A DNA stretch of 64,000 nucleotides from Dactylis glomerata (taxonomy: Eukaryota; Streptophyta; Magnoliopsida; Poales; Poaceae). The notes below the pieces were generated by a model. It saw only the letters and a list, made by a program, of their open reading frames with translations. It made no database searches and had not been told where the DNA came from. The stretch covers positions 5,346,951-5,410,950 of the forward strand of contig QXEO01002115.1 in assembly GCA_007115705.1 (NCBI GenBank), read 5' to 3'. The translations under genes were made by a program, and so were the position numbers. Shown here piece after piece: positions 1-12,341 of this stretch (positions are counted from its first letter, which is position 1; each line of letters opens with the position of its first letter).

Positions 1-2523
1 GTTTGCCGCTTTATCGCTTTCTTTTTGAGTTCTTTTGATCACGGAACTTTTGGGGAAGTTGCTACAGTAGTTTATACTTTATATGTGGTGGTTTTGAGTT
101 GAAACCTGAAGCAAAAAGGGTTGATTCAATGCTATGCTTACATTAATGTTACTAATATAATTGTGTTTAGTTTTGTAAGAAGAAAGTTTTCAAGTGTAGG
201 GATTGGAGAATGATGAGATGAGATGAAGAATGGACAAAAGCTCAAGTTTGGGGATGCCCATGCATCACCCCAAGAAATATCCAAGAAGTACAAGTGTCAA
301 AGCTTGGGGATGCCCCCGAGGCACCCCTTCTTCATCGGCAAAAATCAGGTCACCTTTCAAGACACTATATTTTTATTGCTTCATGCACTATGCATTTTTC
401 TTAGAGCGTCAGTTGTTTTAGTTTTTAGTATTAGTTTAGTTTAGTTTGCTGCAATAAATGGTTGGACCCCAACAAATTTCTTTTGGAGAAGTTGCCTTGT
501 TTTTCATTTGCTAAAAACGCTCTAGTTTTCGCTCTTATAAAAAACCGAGTGTTCTTCTTTTTCTGCTACTGCTTTTGGTTTTCGTTTTCACCTTGATTTG
601 CATTCAGATTTTCTTATATCTTTTTATCAAGGTGTATTTTTTGCCTCTGGACCATGTTGGTTTTCCTCAAAAAAGTTGGTTTAAAAAGTTCGAATGGTGT
701 TGGAAAAGAGAAAAAGATTTATGCAAAAAAGTGGTACAAAAAGGAGCTTGTTTAGACTGCGACTTAGACTTTTTCATGTCATGCTTGATGTCTTTTTGAT
801 AGTATGCTTAGTGGTTTTGCTGTAGCATGACTTATCTCAAATGACTGAGATTGCTTAATGAGCCTTTGAAAAAATCATGCGTTGTTTTTATCGTTTGGAA
901 GCATTATTTTGGTTTTCTCCTTGATGCTTTATTTGAGTTGACTTGGCACATGCTCACACATGTTAGACTCATACAAAGTCGCCAATAGCCTCTATGATCA
1001 TTTAGTTTTTGACTTTTGATGCCATCTTATGCTTCTTTTAATGTCACTTTGTCGCTTTGCATGATTATGGCCGTTATTGCTCTCTTAGATGGTCGCTCCC
1101 AGTCTTTTGCTAGCCTTCATTTTATACTGAGTATGAGCTCTACTCGTGCATCCAACTCCTAAAAACCAAGTTTTGCCAAAGTGTCCACCATACATACCTA
1201 TTAGCAATTTGCTATTCCAAAGTACATTTGACTTGCCTTTATCTACTCTTCAAATTAAACTCTTACCAGTGTTATGCGAAAATTGGTCAGTAAAGCTCTC
1301 ACGAACCTGATGGCACACTTTATTTTTCTCGTTCTTAAAAATTTGACATTGTGGTCTCTTATGTTGAGTTGTTATGCTTGCAAGTTGTAAGTTGGGAATT
1401 AGCCTAGCCATGCCGTCATGGGGCAAGCTTTCAACATTGCACTTCTTATTTGAGTTGATATCATGATCTTTTATTTATGGATACTCGCGGTGTGAAATGA
1501 ATTGGGAATCTTGCGGGATCATGGAGTTTGTATATATGTTAGAGAAATGCCTGGGCCGCCAATCTAAGCCATTCATAATTCATGGTGAAAATTTGCAGCA
1601 TGCCCATAGTGGACATTCGACGACGCATCTCGAAATAAAAAGCTATACAAATGGTAAATAAAAGAGATGTCGAGGTGTTCATTGTCTGCTTGTCCTGTCA
1701 TTTTGATGTGGGCTTGTTCCGTGTCATCGGGCACGGAGGTACCCCGTTGGCAGTTCTCGATGATACGCGTATACATACAATGACAAGAACTTGCTTGAGA
1801 CCTAAGCAAAGTAGCACGAGGTTTGGGTACTCGTATTCACGGGACACGAGGTTTTCAACTTATGATTTGTCAAGCATATGCATCATAATTGTACTCGCAT
1901 TAACTTAGACCATTCAAGATGCCTATGATGGGGGCAATGAGAGCTCAAAGCCGGTAAGTACCATAATTTTTGAAGGTTTATAAAACTTGCAATCACTGCT
2001 TCCCTCTGCGAAGGGCCTTTCTTTTTTACTTTTATGTTGAGTCACCACCTTCTACCTTTATGCACCGTCTAAGAGAGCATAGTTGTCATTCTGAGTATAA
2101 TGTGCATTGTCCCAAAGTTTTCATTGATTGATTCATGATGTTGGTTTCACTTGTTCTTAAATTACTTGTATCTAGTCACCCTCTTAAACTTGAAGGTGTC
2201 CTATGCATTTATGTTTTGCTATTCCATGAGGGACAAGCTGAAAACCATTTGTATGTTTTTCCTTATGATTTGAACACACGTTTGACTTTTATTGTTTCAT
2301 TTTCATGATCTTTTGTTTGTGTTCATTTTCATGTTATAACATGGTTGCTAAGTTTCTTCTATCAAGATTATATCTTTCATGCCCATGTTTTAAGTTCTTT
2401 GATCCCAGCACTCAATGCTTACTTCAATGATCAAGATTGTGTAGGTGCATGTCACCTCAAAAATTATTTCTTTTGTCATCATTTACCTACTCGAGGACGA
2501 GCAGGCGTTAAGCTTGGGGATGC

Positions 2524-5500
2524 TGATACGTCTCAAACGTATCTATAATTTTTGATGCTCCATGCTTGTTTTTACACCATTTGCCTTGTGTTTCGTTACA
2601 CTTCATGGCGTTTTTATGCGATTTTTGGAACTAACCTATTGACAAGATGCCACAGTGCCAGTTCCCTATTTTCTGCTGTTTTTGTGTTTCAGAAAAGTTA
2701 CACAGGAAATATTATCGGAATTGGACAAAACAAAGGCCGAACATCCAGAAATTCACCGAAGCTTCTAGAGAACCGAAGAGGAGACGGAGTGGGGCCACAA
2801 GGGACCCACACAATAGGGCGGCGCGTCCTGGCCCCTGGCTGCGCCCCCTACGTGTGAGGGCACCCTGGCAGCCCCCTGACGATGCCCCTTCGCCTATATA
2901 AAGCCTCAGGACGGAAAACCCTAAAGGAATCGGCAATTTTTCCAGAAAGAGTTCCGAAGCTCCGCCGCCGCCGCCGACGAATTTCGGGGGCAGAAGTCTC
3001 TGTTCCGGCACCCTGCCGGGACGGGGAAGTGCCCCCGGAGCCATCTCCATCGGTCTCCATCGCCGTCTCCGCCGTCTCCATCGACCTCACCGCTATCTCC
3101 ATCAACCTTGCTGTCTCCTATGATGAGGAGGGAGTAGTTCTCCCCCGGGGCTGAGGGCTCTACCGGTAGCTATGTGGTTCACCTCTCTCTCCCATGATGT
3201 GATCTTTATGTGATCGTGAGCTTTGTATCTAGTTGAATTAGTAGATGTTATTATTCAGATATTATGCTACTCCTATGCTTTATTATTATACTCTCCGGAG
3301 ATAACTCGTATCATGGTGTAAAGGTGACTAGTGTGTGCATCATGTGTATCTTTTTGGTTAATGTCTCTATGAAATATTGGTGTTTGTTGGAACCATCTAG
3401 TGCGTTCATGGTGATAGTGTGGGACAATCTAGTTTGGGTACATACGGACTTTGAGGAGTGCTTCGTAGCCCTACGCATGATTAGTGTATGTTTTCCATTG
3501 GAGAATTGTTTTGAGTTGCATATTGATGATAGTATCTATTGGTTCAATTATGTTATATTTGTTGGGAGTGTGTCCACTAGTGAAAGTATGATCCCTAGGC
3601 CTTGTTTCCAAGCATTGCACACCGTTTACTTCCTGTTTTGTTACATGTTTGCTCGCAGCAATATTTATTTCAGATCACATTTGCTACTTATAACACTACA
3701 ACAAGACCCCCCGTAAAGCAACGCAATTATGCGTAGCTAAATGCCCATATAGGCATTGCCAGAGACTTTACCAACGGATAAAAAATGCGTTGCGTTTTTG
3801 GGCGTTGCTAGCATACAATGCAACGCATATAGATCCGTTGGTAACCAACGGATAATGCGTTGCCAAACAACAACGGAGTTCAAACAACAGTTATATGTGT
3901 TGGTAGACAATAAAATGGTTGAACCTTTTATTTCAAAATAAATGTGATTTTATATAAATAGAAATATTATTTATGGACTCTATTGTTCGAGCGCTTCATC
4001 TTTTTGCTTAAAGAAAGAATATAATTTTGAGGAAGATATATCAACACGCAAAAATCTTAGAATAAAATTGAAGAGTGAATAAACAATTTATTTATATAAT
4101 TGGAATCGCAATCAAAATACATGACTTATCTGAAAAGTACACACAACTTATACAATCTTGATTTACAAAGTTACAATATAATCACTCCTATATATATTAT
4201 CCCTACTAATGTTCTGCCGTTACATATGTTCAGAGAGCATATATCCAAATATTTACAAATCCTTGCTGATCTTCTAATCCTGCAATAAACAAAATTCCTA
4301 TTTTATATTAGTATAAGCAATAATGAAACTGAATCAAAATAGAACAAACTGATCTAAGGTGGCTCATTGCAACGGGAATTTTCACTGAAGTATGTCAGGT
4401 GTTGTCTATGGAGTACGTGTACCTGCATCGGTCTCTGACGAAGTGCTTATTGCCCACTTATGTGGTGTTTGTGACAACGGCCACCTGAGCAAAAGCAAAC
4501 GATAATTTGCGCCTTGTGGATCAATATGAAATAAAGAATAAAATAGTGAGGAAGTAGATGAGCAGAGAATGCAACTCGCCAGTCATAGGTGTCGTCTTGG
4601 CGTCGACGCATCATCCAGGCTCAGTTTTGAGCATTTCCCCTGACCTCTGTTCCACTATAATAAAAGAGTCAAGAAACGCATCACTGCAGAAATAAATCAG
4701 CAAGAGTACATGACAGAGAGGAGAAAATAAAATAGCCTACTGAAATTCGTAAAGGCCTAGGACTTGGCTCCTCGCCCGGCAGAATGAACGGTGGCAACGA
4801 CGTCGTCCAAGGAGTAGCGACTTGTGGCCACTGACCTGTCAGATCCACAAATCTAAGTGAGAAAAACGGAATTGGGATGAGGAATAGAGAGATCAACCCA
4901 CACGGAGATCGAGATCTCGTTGACTGAGATAGATTGGATCCTCTGTACTCCAGCAGCCGGATCAGCACGCAAGTCACGTACCTTTCTCCGGCGAATGTTA
5001 AAAAGTCGAGGAAGATTACCAAAGAGGTCGAGCGACAGCCGAGCCGAGCTTCTGCGCTTTCCGGTTGTCACCAATCTAGGGTTAGGCGGCGGCTGAATTT
5101 CAGATGGTGGCTGCACAAACTGGGGGTGGACTGGTCGGCGATGATAGCGAGGAGTCCGGATCTGCAGTCTAGACTCTGAAGTTGTGTGGAGGCCAGCGGC
5201 GATGGGAGATCAGAACGGTGGGGAAGAAGAACTGCCAGCTGCGGTGGCGATGCACAGAGGTTATATGCAGAGATGGGTCAATGGAACTAATAATAGATTG
5301 GCAACTAGATGGTCCTAATTATAGATAACAACCAAATTTTCAGCTACGCGCGAGAAGATCCCGCCACAGGATTTAATTGTTCCATGAGGCCGCCAAACTC
5401 AGAAAATTGTTTCCATTTTAGCGAGAATTGTTTTTTATAGTTTTCATCGACCTACCTTTATAATATTTTTAGTCTATAAATTTTGTAGCACGTACAATGC

Positions 5501-5909
5501 TACTCGTTTTATCCCTTCTTCTCTATATTGTGAACGTATGCGATCTCCAACGCATATATGCGTATCTACCAAAAAGATTTGCAACATATATTCAATTCGT
5601 TGCAAGGTATATGTTGCTTAAAAGAGAGTTTTCTTGTAGTGTAATCATCACTACTACTTGTATTTCACTATCTCTTCGCCGAACTAGTGCACCTATACAT
5701 CTGACAAGTGTATTGGGTGTGTTGGGGACACAAGAGACTTTCTGTATCGTAATTGCAGGGTTGCTTGAGAGGGATAGCTTTGACCTCTTCCTCCCGGAGT
5801 TCGATAAACCTTGGGTGAGCCACTTAAGGGAAACTTGCTGCTGCTCTACAAACCTCTGCACTTGGAGGCCCAACACTGTCTACAAGAACAGACGCGTGCG
5901 TAGACATCA
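2524..5909 (+). repeat. 3' LTR of the left gypsy element, split by a CACTA insertion
   Basis: The LTR begins TGATACGTCTC and ends GTAGACATCA, giving TG...CA ends. Without the insertion it is about 1.44 kb. A TATATAAA box at 2895-2902 fits the LTR promoter. Sequence before 3691 and after 5644 joins smoothly as one LTR (the later part includes the TTGGGGACACAAGAGAC block). It ends abruptly at 5909 in CACTA-derived DNA, so this gypsy element probably inserted into an older CACTA element. Confidence 0.8.
3694..5641. mobile_element. Complete non-autonomous CACTA transposon (1,948 bp), TSD TAA
   Basis: The left end reads CACTACAACAAGACC and the right end, reverse-complemented, reads CACTACAAGAAAACTC. 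Both are flanked by the 3-bp duplication TAA (3691-3693 and 5642-5644). Subterminal DNA is rich in inverted and direct copies of GCAACGCA/TGCGTTGC, as expected for CACTA transposase binding sites. No transposase frame is visible inside, so it would need transposase from elsewhere. It lies inside the gypsy 3' LTR and is younger than it. Confidence 0.88.
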
Positions 5910-6567
5910 CGGATCCACTTCTCCACCCTTGATGCACGGAGAGTCTCCGTGATGGTGAAGTTCATCTCTTCAATGACGACGTAGTATAGCCGAGATCGAG
6001 GTAGAAATTGCTCCGCGGTTGAGAGGGAGAGAGAGGGTGCCGGTGGTGGTGATGCGTGGGAGATGTGTTTTGGGGAAGAACAAGATTAGGATGAGAATGT
6101 GTGTGCTTAAGATGAAAATATGAGTGACTATATATAGTAGAGAGAGGGAGATGAGAAGACGCCGGCGGTGTGAAGGTGATCGATTTCCAAAGCGCCGTCG
6201 GCGGTTCCCGAGCGCGCGACGATATGAAGCGACGCTCGTTAATGCGATCGATCGATTCCGAAGCGTTGTCGTAACTGGCGCCGGAAGAGGGCGGTTCGTT
6301 TGAACGGGCATTTGGTCCCGGCTCGTGACACGAACCGGGACTAAAGGGTGCCCTTTAGTCCCGGTTTGAGCCACGAGCCGGGGCCAAAGGCCCCTACTCA
6401 TTAGCCCCGATTGTTGACAAAAACCAGGACTAAAGGGAACATTTGAACCGGGACTAATGCTCCTTGGCCCACATTTTTGAATGAACCGGGACTAATGCCC
6501 CTTTAGCCGTGGGTCGAACAGTTTGGGGACAAATTGGGGTGAATGGAAGCCATTTTTTCTACAAGTG
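5910..6567. mobile_element. Truncated CACTA transposon, right end
   Basis: The reverse complement of the right end reads CACTTGTAGAAAAAATGG, a CACTA-type terminus with one base different from the usual CACTA. Inward lie several inverted copies of ACCGGGACTAAAGG (about 6325-6500), the usual subterminal repeats of grass CACTA elements. The left side is cut at 5909 by the gypsy LTR. Confidence 0.7.
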
Positions 6568-8230
6568 CGAACTCTTGGTGCTATACTACTAATATTTGTT
6601 TTCCTAAAGACAAGTACCACTAGGTTATCCTACTAAATTATATCTGAAGATCGAAATTAATCTAGTATGATACCATGGTATCAAGAGTGGATTTTTATAG
6701 CTCAGACTACATGGAGGCTATTTGTTGAACCTCTAAAATTTTGTATTCAAACATTTTGAGAAATAAAAAGATACTAGGATGTGGACTATATGGTAATTTA
6801 GCATTGTAACTTTTCAAAACCACACACGTTGTATTTTGGGCTCAGCTGAAAAGACAAAACTAGACTTGTTGTCAGTGAATTTTATCGTTTTATGCGATTT
6901 TTTTATTTTTATCAAGGGATAAATACATTTCGTTTTACAAATTTACACACAAATAGAATGCAACATTTGTCTATGTCCATGTATTTTTTTATTTTTGAAA
7001 CTTTGATTTAAATTTTTTAAAATTTCAAAAATCAAATTTGGCTACATTTGGGGTTTCCGATGGACCCTTAGCCTGTGTGAGCTCACCCCTTCTATTTTTT
7101 CCACTTATCCCGACACATCGTGTTTTGACTCATAGGAATAAATGCATCTATTGTAAAAAAAATATATTATAAATGCATTTCATAATGTTAAAAAATTTGG
7201 ACAGAAATTTCCGGCTATACTTTGAACATTCTATGTTCACCCAAAATTTCTTGAGTAGAAATGAATTTTTTTGTTGCTTGTATAAAAGGATAAAAAATGT
7301 CACATAAATAAAAATTTGGAGACCTAATTTTTTTTATTTTTACACAAGTCACAAAAAATGTCTTTTTCTCCCAAACATTAGAATATAAAATGTGCAGATG
7401 TATACCAAAATACTATTATTATTTTCATAATTTTAACATATTACCCACAAAAAAATAGTTTTAAACATATTGAAATATGCTTTTTCAGCAGTGGATCAAT
7501 GCTCAGATTGGCTGACTTTATGAGGCTCCGGGGTCCACATGTCAGTTGAATTAAAATTGACATATTTTTAACCCCCTACCTGGTGGCTGGCGCCGCCCTT
7601 TCCACCGGTGCGGCCCCGGCCCGACCCGCCTGCAAGTCGAGCTCGGTCGCCGCCCGCAGAAACAACCGCACCGGCCGCCCCGGCGAGGTCGGCCGGCCGG
7701 CATCCCGACCTGCTCCGCACGCCCTCTCCCCAGCCCGATCCGGTGCCCCTGCTCCGGGCGGCGCCTGCAGGTGGAGCTCGGCGGAGCTCCTACGTTGACT
7801 GGAAGCAGGGCTCGTCGGGGACAAAGGAGCTCTAGCGGCGGCGGAGCTCCTTGGAGGCCGGGAACTGCAAGAAAACACGTAATGGGTTCACAGCGTCGGA
7901 CGGAAGGTCAGTGTGGCCTGCGTGTGTGCTGCTCCCGTCCCCGACCCACACGAGTGGCGGCGGCGCGACACGCCATTATTTCCTCCCGACGTCCTCTCGC
8001 CGCACCTCCTGTCTACCCACCAAGTCTCTCGCGTCACGTGTTATAGCCTCGCCCATCTGGGATATTGGCATGGGAGGACAACAGGGAAGGAAGCGAGGCG
8101 CACTACTGACTCTCTTCGCCGGCAGGGAAAAAACCCTGCTAGTACCTATTCCTTCCATTGCTCTGTTTTCCCCTGACTCAAATTGATATCGTTCTTCTCT
8201 TTACCTGCAGCCAAAGTGTTCGAAAGAATG
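6568..8230. other. Unassigned: AT-rich stretch followed by a GC-rich stretch
   Basis: From 6568 to 7560 the DNA is AT-rich with runs of A and T and no coding frame. From 7565 to 8170 it turns very GC-rich and has short overlapping open frames on both strands with low-complexity Pro/Arg/Ala translations. These look like composition effects. I recognise no gene here; a decayed first exon or a transposon 5' region are both possible. Confidence 0.4.
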
Positions 8231-8389
8231 CGCCTCCAGCCATTTCTGGTCAAGAGTTAGTTCACGACTTCAGTAATGATTTCTATGGGTGGATTTATTC
8301 CTTTTCCTTCCACAGGTAGCCTCTTTTATCGTTTCTGCTTTAAACTTCAGGCATACCTTACATCCATTGCTTTATTATTATTCTAAGCA

Positions 8390-8960
8390 CAGTGAACAAA
8401 ATAATGCTCAGAAAATGGGCCAATACCTCATTTTAATCAATTAATCTCGATAATGAGTGCATGTCTATTGATTACTTTCGGCCGATCAGTCTTGTTTCTC
8501 CTCGCTAAGGCAATGCACATGGCAAACACCCCTACAGTGCTACTGAAATCGGACATATCCTGGGCTTTCGATATGGTCTCTTGGTTGCTTCTCCTGGAGC
8601 TTGTACACTATTAGGGTTTTCTTCCGCGTTGGACCAATCTTGTTTGCCTGTTGCTCTCTACTGCCAGCTCCAGAATTGTTGTTAACACGATCCGAGGAGA
8701 TCAATTTCAGCATTTCAGAGGAGTCTGGCAAGGCGATCCCTTGTTGCCAGTACGTTTTGACATGATAATGGATACCTTGCATCATCTCATCCTGAAGGCC
8801 GACCAACTGGGAGTCCTCTCCCCGCTTCTGGGCAGCTGCGGGGCTAGCAGAGTTACCCTGTATGCAGATAATGCTATCTTGTTCATCAAATCCCTATATC
8901 AGGGCTGCAATATGGTGTTGCGTCTGCTGCAGGTTTCGGTGACACAATAGGCCTCAAGAC
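8390..8960 (+). pseudogene. Degenerate non-LTR (LINE) reverse transcriptase fragment
   Basis: Broken frames on the plus strand give LINE RT signatures in order: YFRPISLV near 8470, a segment resembling SDISWAFDMVSW near 8550-8585, WQGDPLLPVRFD near 8725-8765, and YADNAILF near 8860-8885. The last is the RT active-site motif, normally YADD, with the second Asp replaced by Asn. Stops and frameshifts separate the pieces. The endonuclease domain is absent, so this is a 5'-truncated dead LINE copy. Confidence 0.75.
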
Positions 8961-8999
8961 CAACATTCTCACTGTCCAACAACACCAATTCGATGCATC

Positions 9000-9832
9000 G
9001 AGCTTGATATTCTGACTGTCCAGCAACACCTGGCTTGCCCAGTAAAAAAGTTTCCTTTGCAATATTTGGACGACTAGGCGGCCGGCTTGATCTGGTCTTA
9101 ATCATCCCAATTGTTGTGTCCAGACGGTGACCACCTTTGGTGGTGGAGGGCGGTTCCCCTCCCTTGGGTTGTCGTGTGGCCCGATGGTTGTAGTCTATGG
9201 TGTTGACCTACCTAGTCCTATGTGCCGGCTTTGCGATGTGATGTTGGTCGGATCATGGGATCAAGTTCAAATTCGTGGATGTCGGGGCGGCGGCGGCCCC
9301 GGAAGGTGGACTGCGCGGACGGATCTACGGCGAGCGATGTGATGGCGGTCGTGGTCTCTCTCTTCGGTCATGTGGATAGCGTGGAGCAGACGGTGGGGGA
9401 TCCTGGTGTTGGCGGCACTTCGACTTTGGCAGCTCCCAGATCGCGGTTAGGAGGCCTAACTCGGGGACAACGGGTGGCTGAGTTCTCGGGAGTGAAGAGA
9501 GGATTTTTTCGGGCGAAAGCTCAGCGGTTTAGCGCCGACGGTGGCGATGCCTGCGGGTGTCGCATCCTTCTTGGAGGCGTCGTTGTGGTTATCCTCCCCA
9601 TGATATGGCTCCGGGTGAAAACCCTTGACCTCGCGGTCTCGACGACGGCGGCGCTATGCATCGTTACCCTCTTGGGGGCGTCGTCGTGGAGCTCCGATTT
9701 CACAAGGTTTTGTTTCTTTGTTTTCGTAGTTTTGGTTTTTCTGTGTTAACATGTCATTATCTTTGATCTGGTTTGTAAGAGGTTCTCCTCTCCACCTTAT
9801 ATCGGTTCGGCCGTTGGTTGCTATATAATATA
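9000..9832 (+). other. Unassigned GC-rich DNA, possible LINE 3' region
   Basis: This stretch follows the LINE RT fragment. It is rich in GGCGG and CGGCGATGG-type motifs that resemble the 3' part of grass LINEs. The open frame at 9222-9749 has no recognisable domain. No poly(A) tail is clear, so attachment to the LINE is an inference. Confidence 0.3.
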
Positions 9833-9862
9833 CTAGCATGATACCCGTGCGTTGCAACGGGT
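9833..9862 (-). mobile_element. Possible Helitron 3' terminus (minus strand)
   Basis: Read on the minus strand, a stem CCCGTTGCAACGCACGGG (plus 9844-9861) is followed after a short spacer by CTAG and then T. This matches the Helitron 3' end pattern: hairpin, short spacer, CTRR, insertion before T. If real, the element extends to the right. I could not find a convincing 5' TC end or any Rep/helicase coding. Confidence 0.4.
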
Positions 9863-12341
9863 GAATAAATGATAAATGATTCTCGTGATAAAAAATAATA
9901 ATGCTTTCTTCATCCCGAAAAGGATGTTTCATATTCCTCTAAATTTGTATGTATCTATACGTTTTAGTGTATAGATGCATTATATCAGTGATATTTTTTT
10001 TTTGAGACAAAGGTAATAGTAGGTGTGATAGTATTTAATTTTTTTCGACCGGAGACATCCCGTCTTTGGTTTAATAGGAATAGTCAACATCCGGTAGGTT
10101 GCTATGGTAGGTTGCATGTTGTTACAGAATAATATTGAATATATATTTTGAATTATATAATTTATTGGTGAGTCAATTGGTTCAAATAAAATAAATCATA
10201 TTTTGAGGAAAAACAACAACCTATATGACCATATACACGCCATTGTGTGTTTTGATTTTCTACTCTGAATTTAAAACACACTTCTAAGGCCGGCGACACT
10301 ACCCCTCCCCGGGATGTAACTGATGCCATGTCTCATTAATTATCTTATGTAATAACATCTTCAAATTATTTGTTGAATACTCGAACTACCACCTTGTGAA
10401 TTTAGTGAATTATATGCGGGCGCTTATTAGAATTCTCAACCTGAAACACAAAATAAAAGAGTACAGTACTTAGTTCAAGTTCTTTTATTTTTTGACTCAA
10501 AGTAAATCGCCATACATACAGTATAAACTGATGTAGGGGTACCACTTTCCTGGTGAGAGCGCATCCGGAGGCATCTCGAAGTCTCGAGTGAACCAAACTC
10601 TGCCAGCTGCTAACATATATATACTACTGTGACTGATAGCTGTGTCCTAGCCTGGTATTCTTCCGCGAGTCCCCAATCCCCATCCAAGGCCGGCTGGCCG
10701 GAGTAGCCGGCCGGAGTGAGCAGCACCACCATCAACACCAGACCGACCGCTGCATATCTTGATCCCCCCCTGCTCAACGTCTTCCTCAAGATGCAGTTTC
10801 AGATACCTTTGTCCTTCCCTCCCGTCAAGAAGCAGTACCGGCTGATCCGCCTCTGCTTTGGCTACTCCTCCCGCTGATACCTACGCAAGTGGAGAGTGGA
10901 GACCTAGGCCAGGGGTTGTGCCGTGAGCCTTGCCATGGGCGGTGCCTCACCGATGTATCCGTCGCGGGAATTAAGCTGAGACAGCAGCCACTGAACGGGG
11001 AGGGCCGATCCAGAGGCTGTCTCGGGCGTCCTCGCCGTGGAGGGCCAGGCCGCGCCTTTTAGGCTGCCTGTGGAGGGTGACATCAGCATGGAGATCGAGG
11101 CGATACCACGTCCACTATAGGGGAGGGCCAGGCCGGCCGCCACGATTGGCGGAGGAATATCGGCGGCGCATGTTTTTACTGCCGGCAGTGCACGGCGGCA
11201 AGGAGATCTTCAGAATTAGATAGAGCCTAGAAGGCATAAGCTGATACGGCCTTCGATCTCGGCATCCGCGGCCGTGCCTCGAGGCGCCGATGCGGTGATG
11301 GCCCGATGGATGTGTCATGCGTGAGGTGGCCTGCTCGCGGTGGAGGAGGCCAGCAGCGGGTAGAGGAGGCCGGGGGATGCTGTGCTCCCCGCAGGAGTAG
11401 TCCAGTCCTAGCTCCACTCCGTAGAGCTCATGCAGCGACCGGCGTGTACTTGGAGAGCCGGCGCGACGCGACATGACCACGGCGATTCGTCCTCATCAGC
11501 GTACGTCGATGGCAGCAAATCCCCAATACAGCGACGCCAATGTTGATGGCTGCCATGAACCGGCCGCGTTGAAGTTCAAAGCATCAGAAATCCAGATCGG
11601 GGAATTCCCCTAGGAAAAAATCCCCGCTGACACAGCTTTGGCGTCGGGCCTGACGGAGTCCATGGACACCGGTCCATACTCCTCCTATTTCCTGTCGTCG
11701 TCTTCGTCGTCTCCGGCGGCGGCCTCGAGCTCCATCTCCCCGACCTCCGCTGCCAGGCGTGTGGGGCGCGGGGTCCTGACCAGTGTCGCGAGAGGATGTG
11801 GCCACGCAGTGTCTCGGCCGCCGACGCGTGGGGATGGTGGGCGGTGGCAAGCAAGGCCTGAATCGGGTGGAGAGATGTCACGAACCGAGTCTCATGTATT
11901 GGTACCGGTTTTTCTATCGATCGAGTGGTTTTTTTGACGTACCACGGTTTTTTAACCATCGCGTCCTCAAGCCGTATTATTAGTAGAAGATAGAGATAGC
12001 GGGGCGAAAGCCTGTTTTGTGAATGAGGAAAAATTGAGGTGACCTTTCGCAACCAATGGGATCCTGTATAGAAGGATTCAGCGAATTAATTAAATAATGA
12101 TCTTTGCTACTCGAATATATTAACCTTAGAGACAATATAGCTTCAAAGAAAAGGAGCACATTAGATCTTTGCTGCTCGAATTGCCTTCCTTTTGGAGACT
12201 CACAGGTTGATCTTTCCCTTGAAAGACGGTGATATATCTCCGTATGCTTCTTGGCCTCGCCTTGCATCCGAGACCGGTAACGATTCGTGCCAAAACCGAA
12301 GCAACCGATATTCTATTCGGAATCCAAGCTTCTTGGCGCGG
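9863..12341. other. Unassigned intergenic DNA upstream of the SRP54 copy
   Basis: No transposon ends or protein domains are recognised. 10640-11560 is GC-rich with many short frames on both strands but no motif I can name. A near-repeat containing GATCTTTGCT(A/G)CTCGAA occurs at about 12101 and 12164. No TATA box is convincing just before 12342. Confidence 0.3.

Larger units (their letters stand above)
1..5909 (+). mobile_element. 3' portion of a Ty3/gypsy LTR retrotransposon (non-coding 3' region plus 3' LTR)
   Basis: The first 2.5 kb has no convincing coding frame. It carries repeated AGCTTGGGGATGC-type motifs (about 240-330 and 2511-2523) typical of the non-coding 3' region of a very abundant Triticeae gypsy group whose LTR begins TGATACGTCTC. 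The last motif, just before 2524, is in the polypurine-tract position. The 5' part lies outside the window. A CACTA element at 3694-5641 interrupts the LTR. The family name is left open because Sabrina-, Wham- and Fatima-like families are hard to separate by eye. Confidence 0.8.

Noticed and set aside
7565..8190. GC-rich open frames as a host gene
   Set aside because: Frames overlap on both strands with Pro/Arg/Ala-biased translations and no domain, start context or splice sites.
12192..12341. Upstream in-frame extension of the SRP54 reading frame
   Set aside because: The extension starts at TTG, has no ATG before 12342, and shows no similarity to the SRP54 N-terminus.
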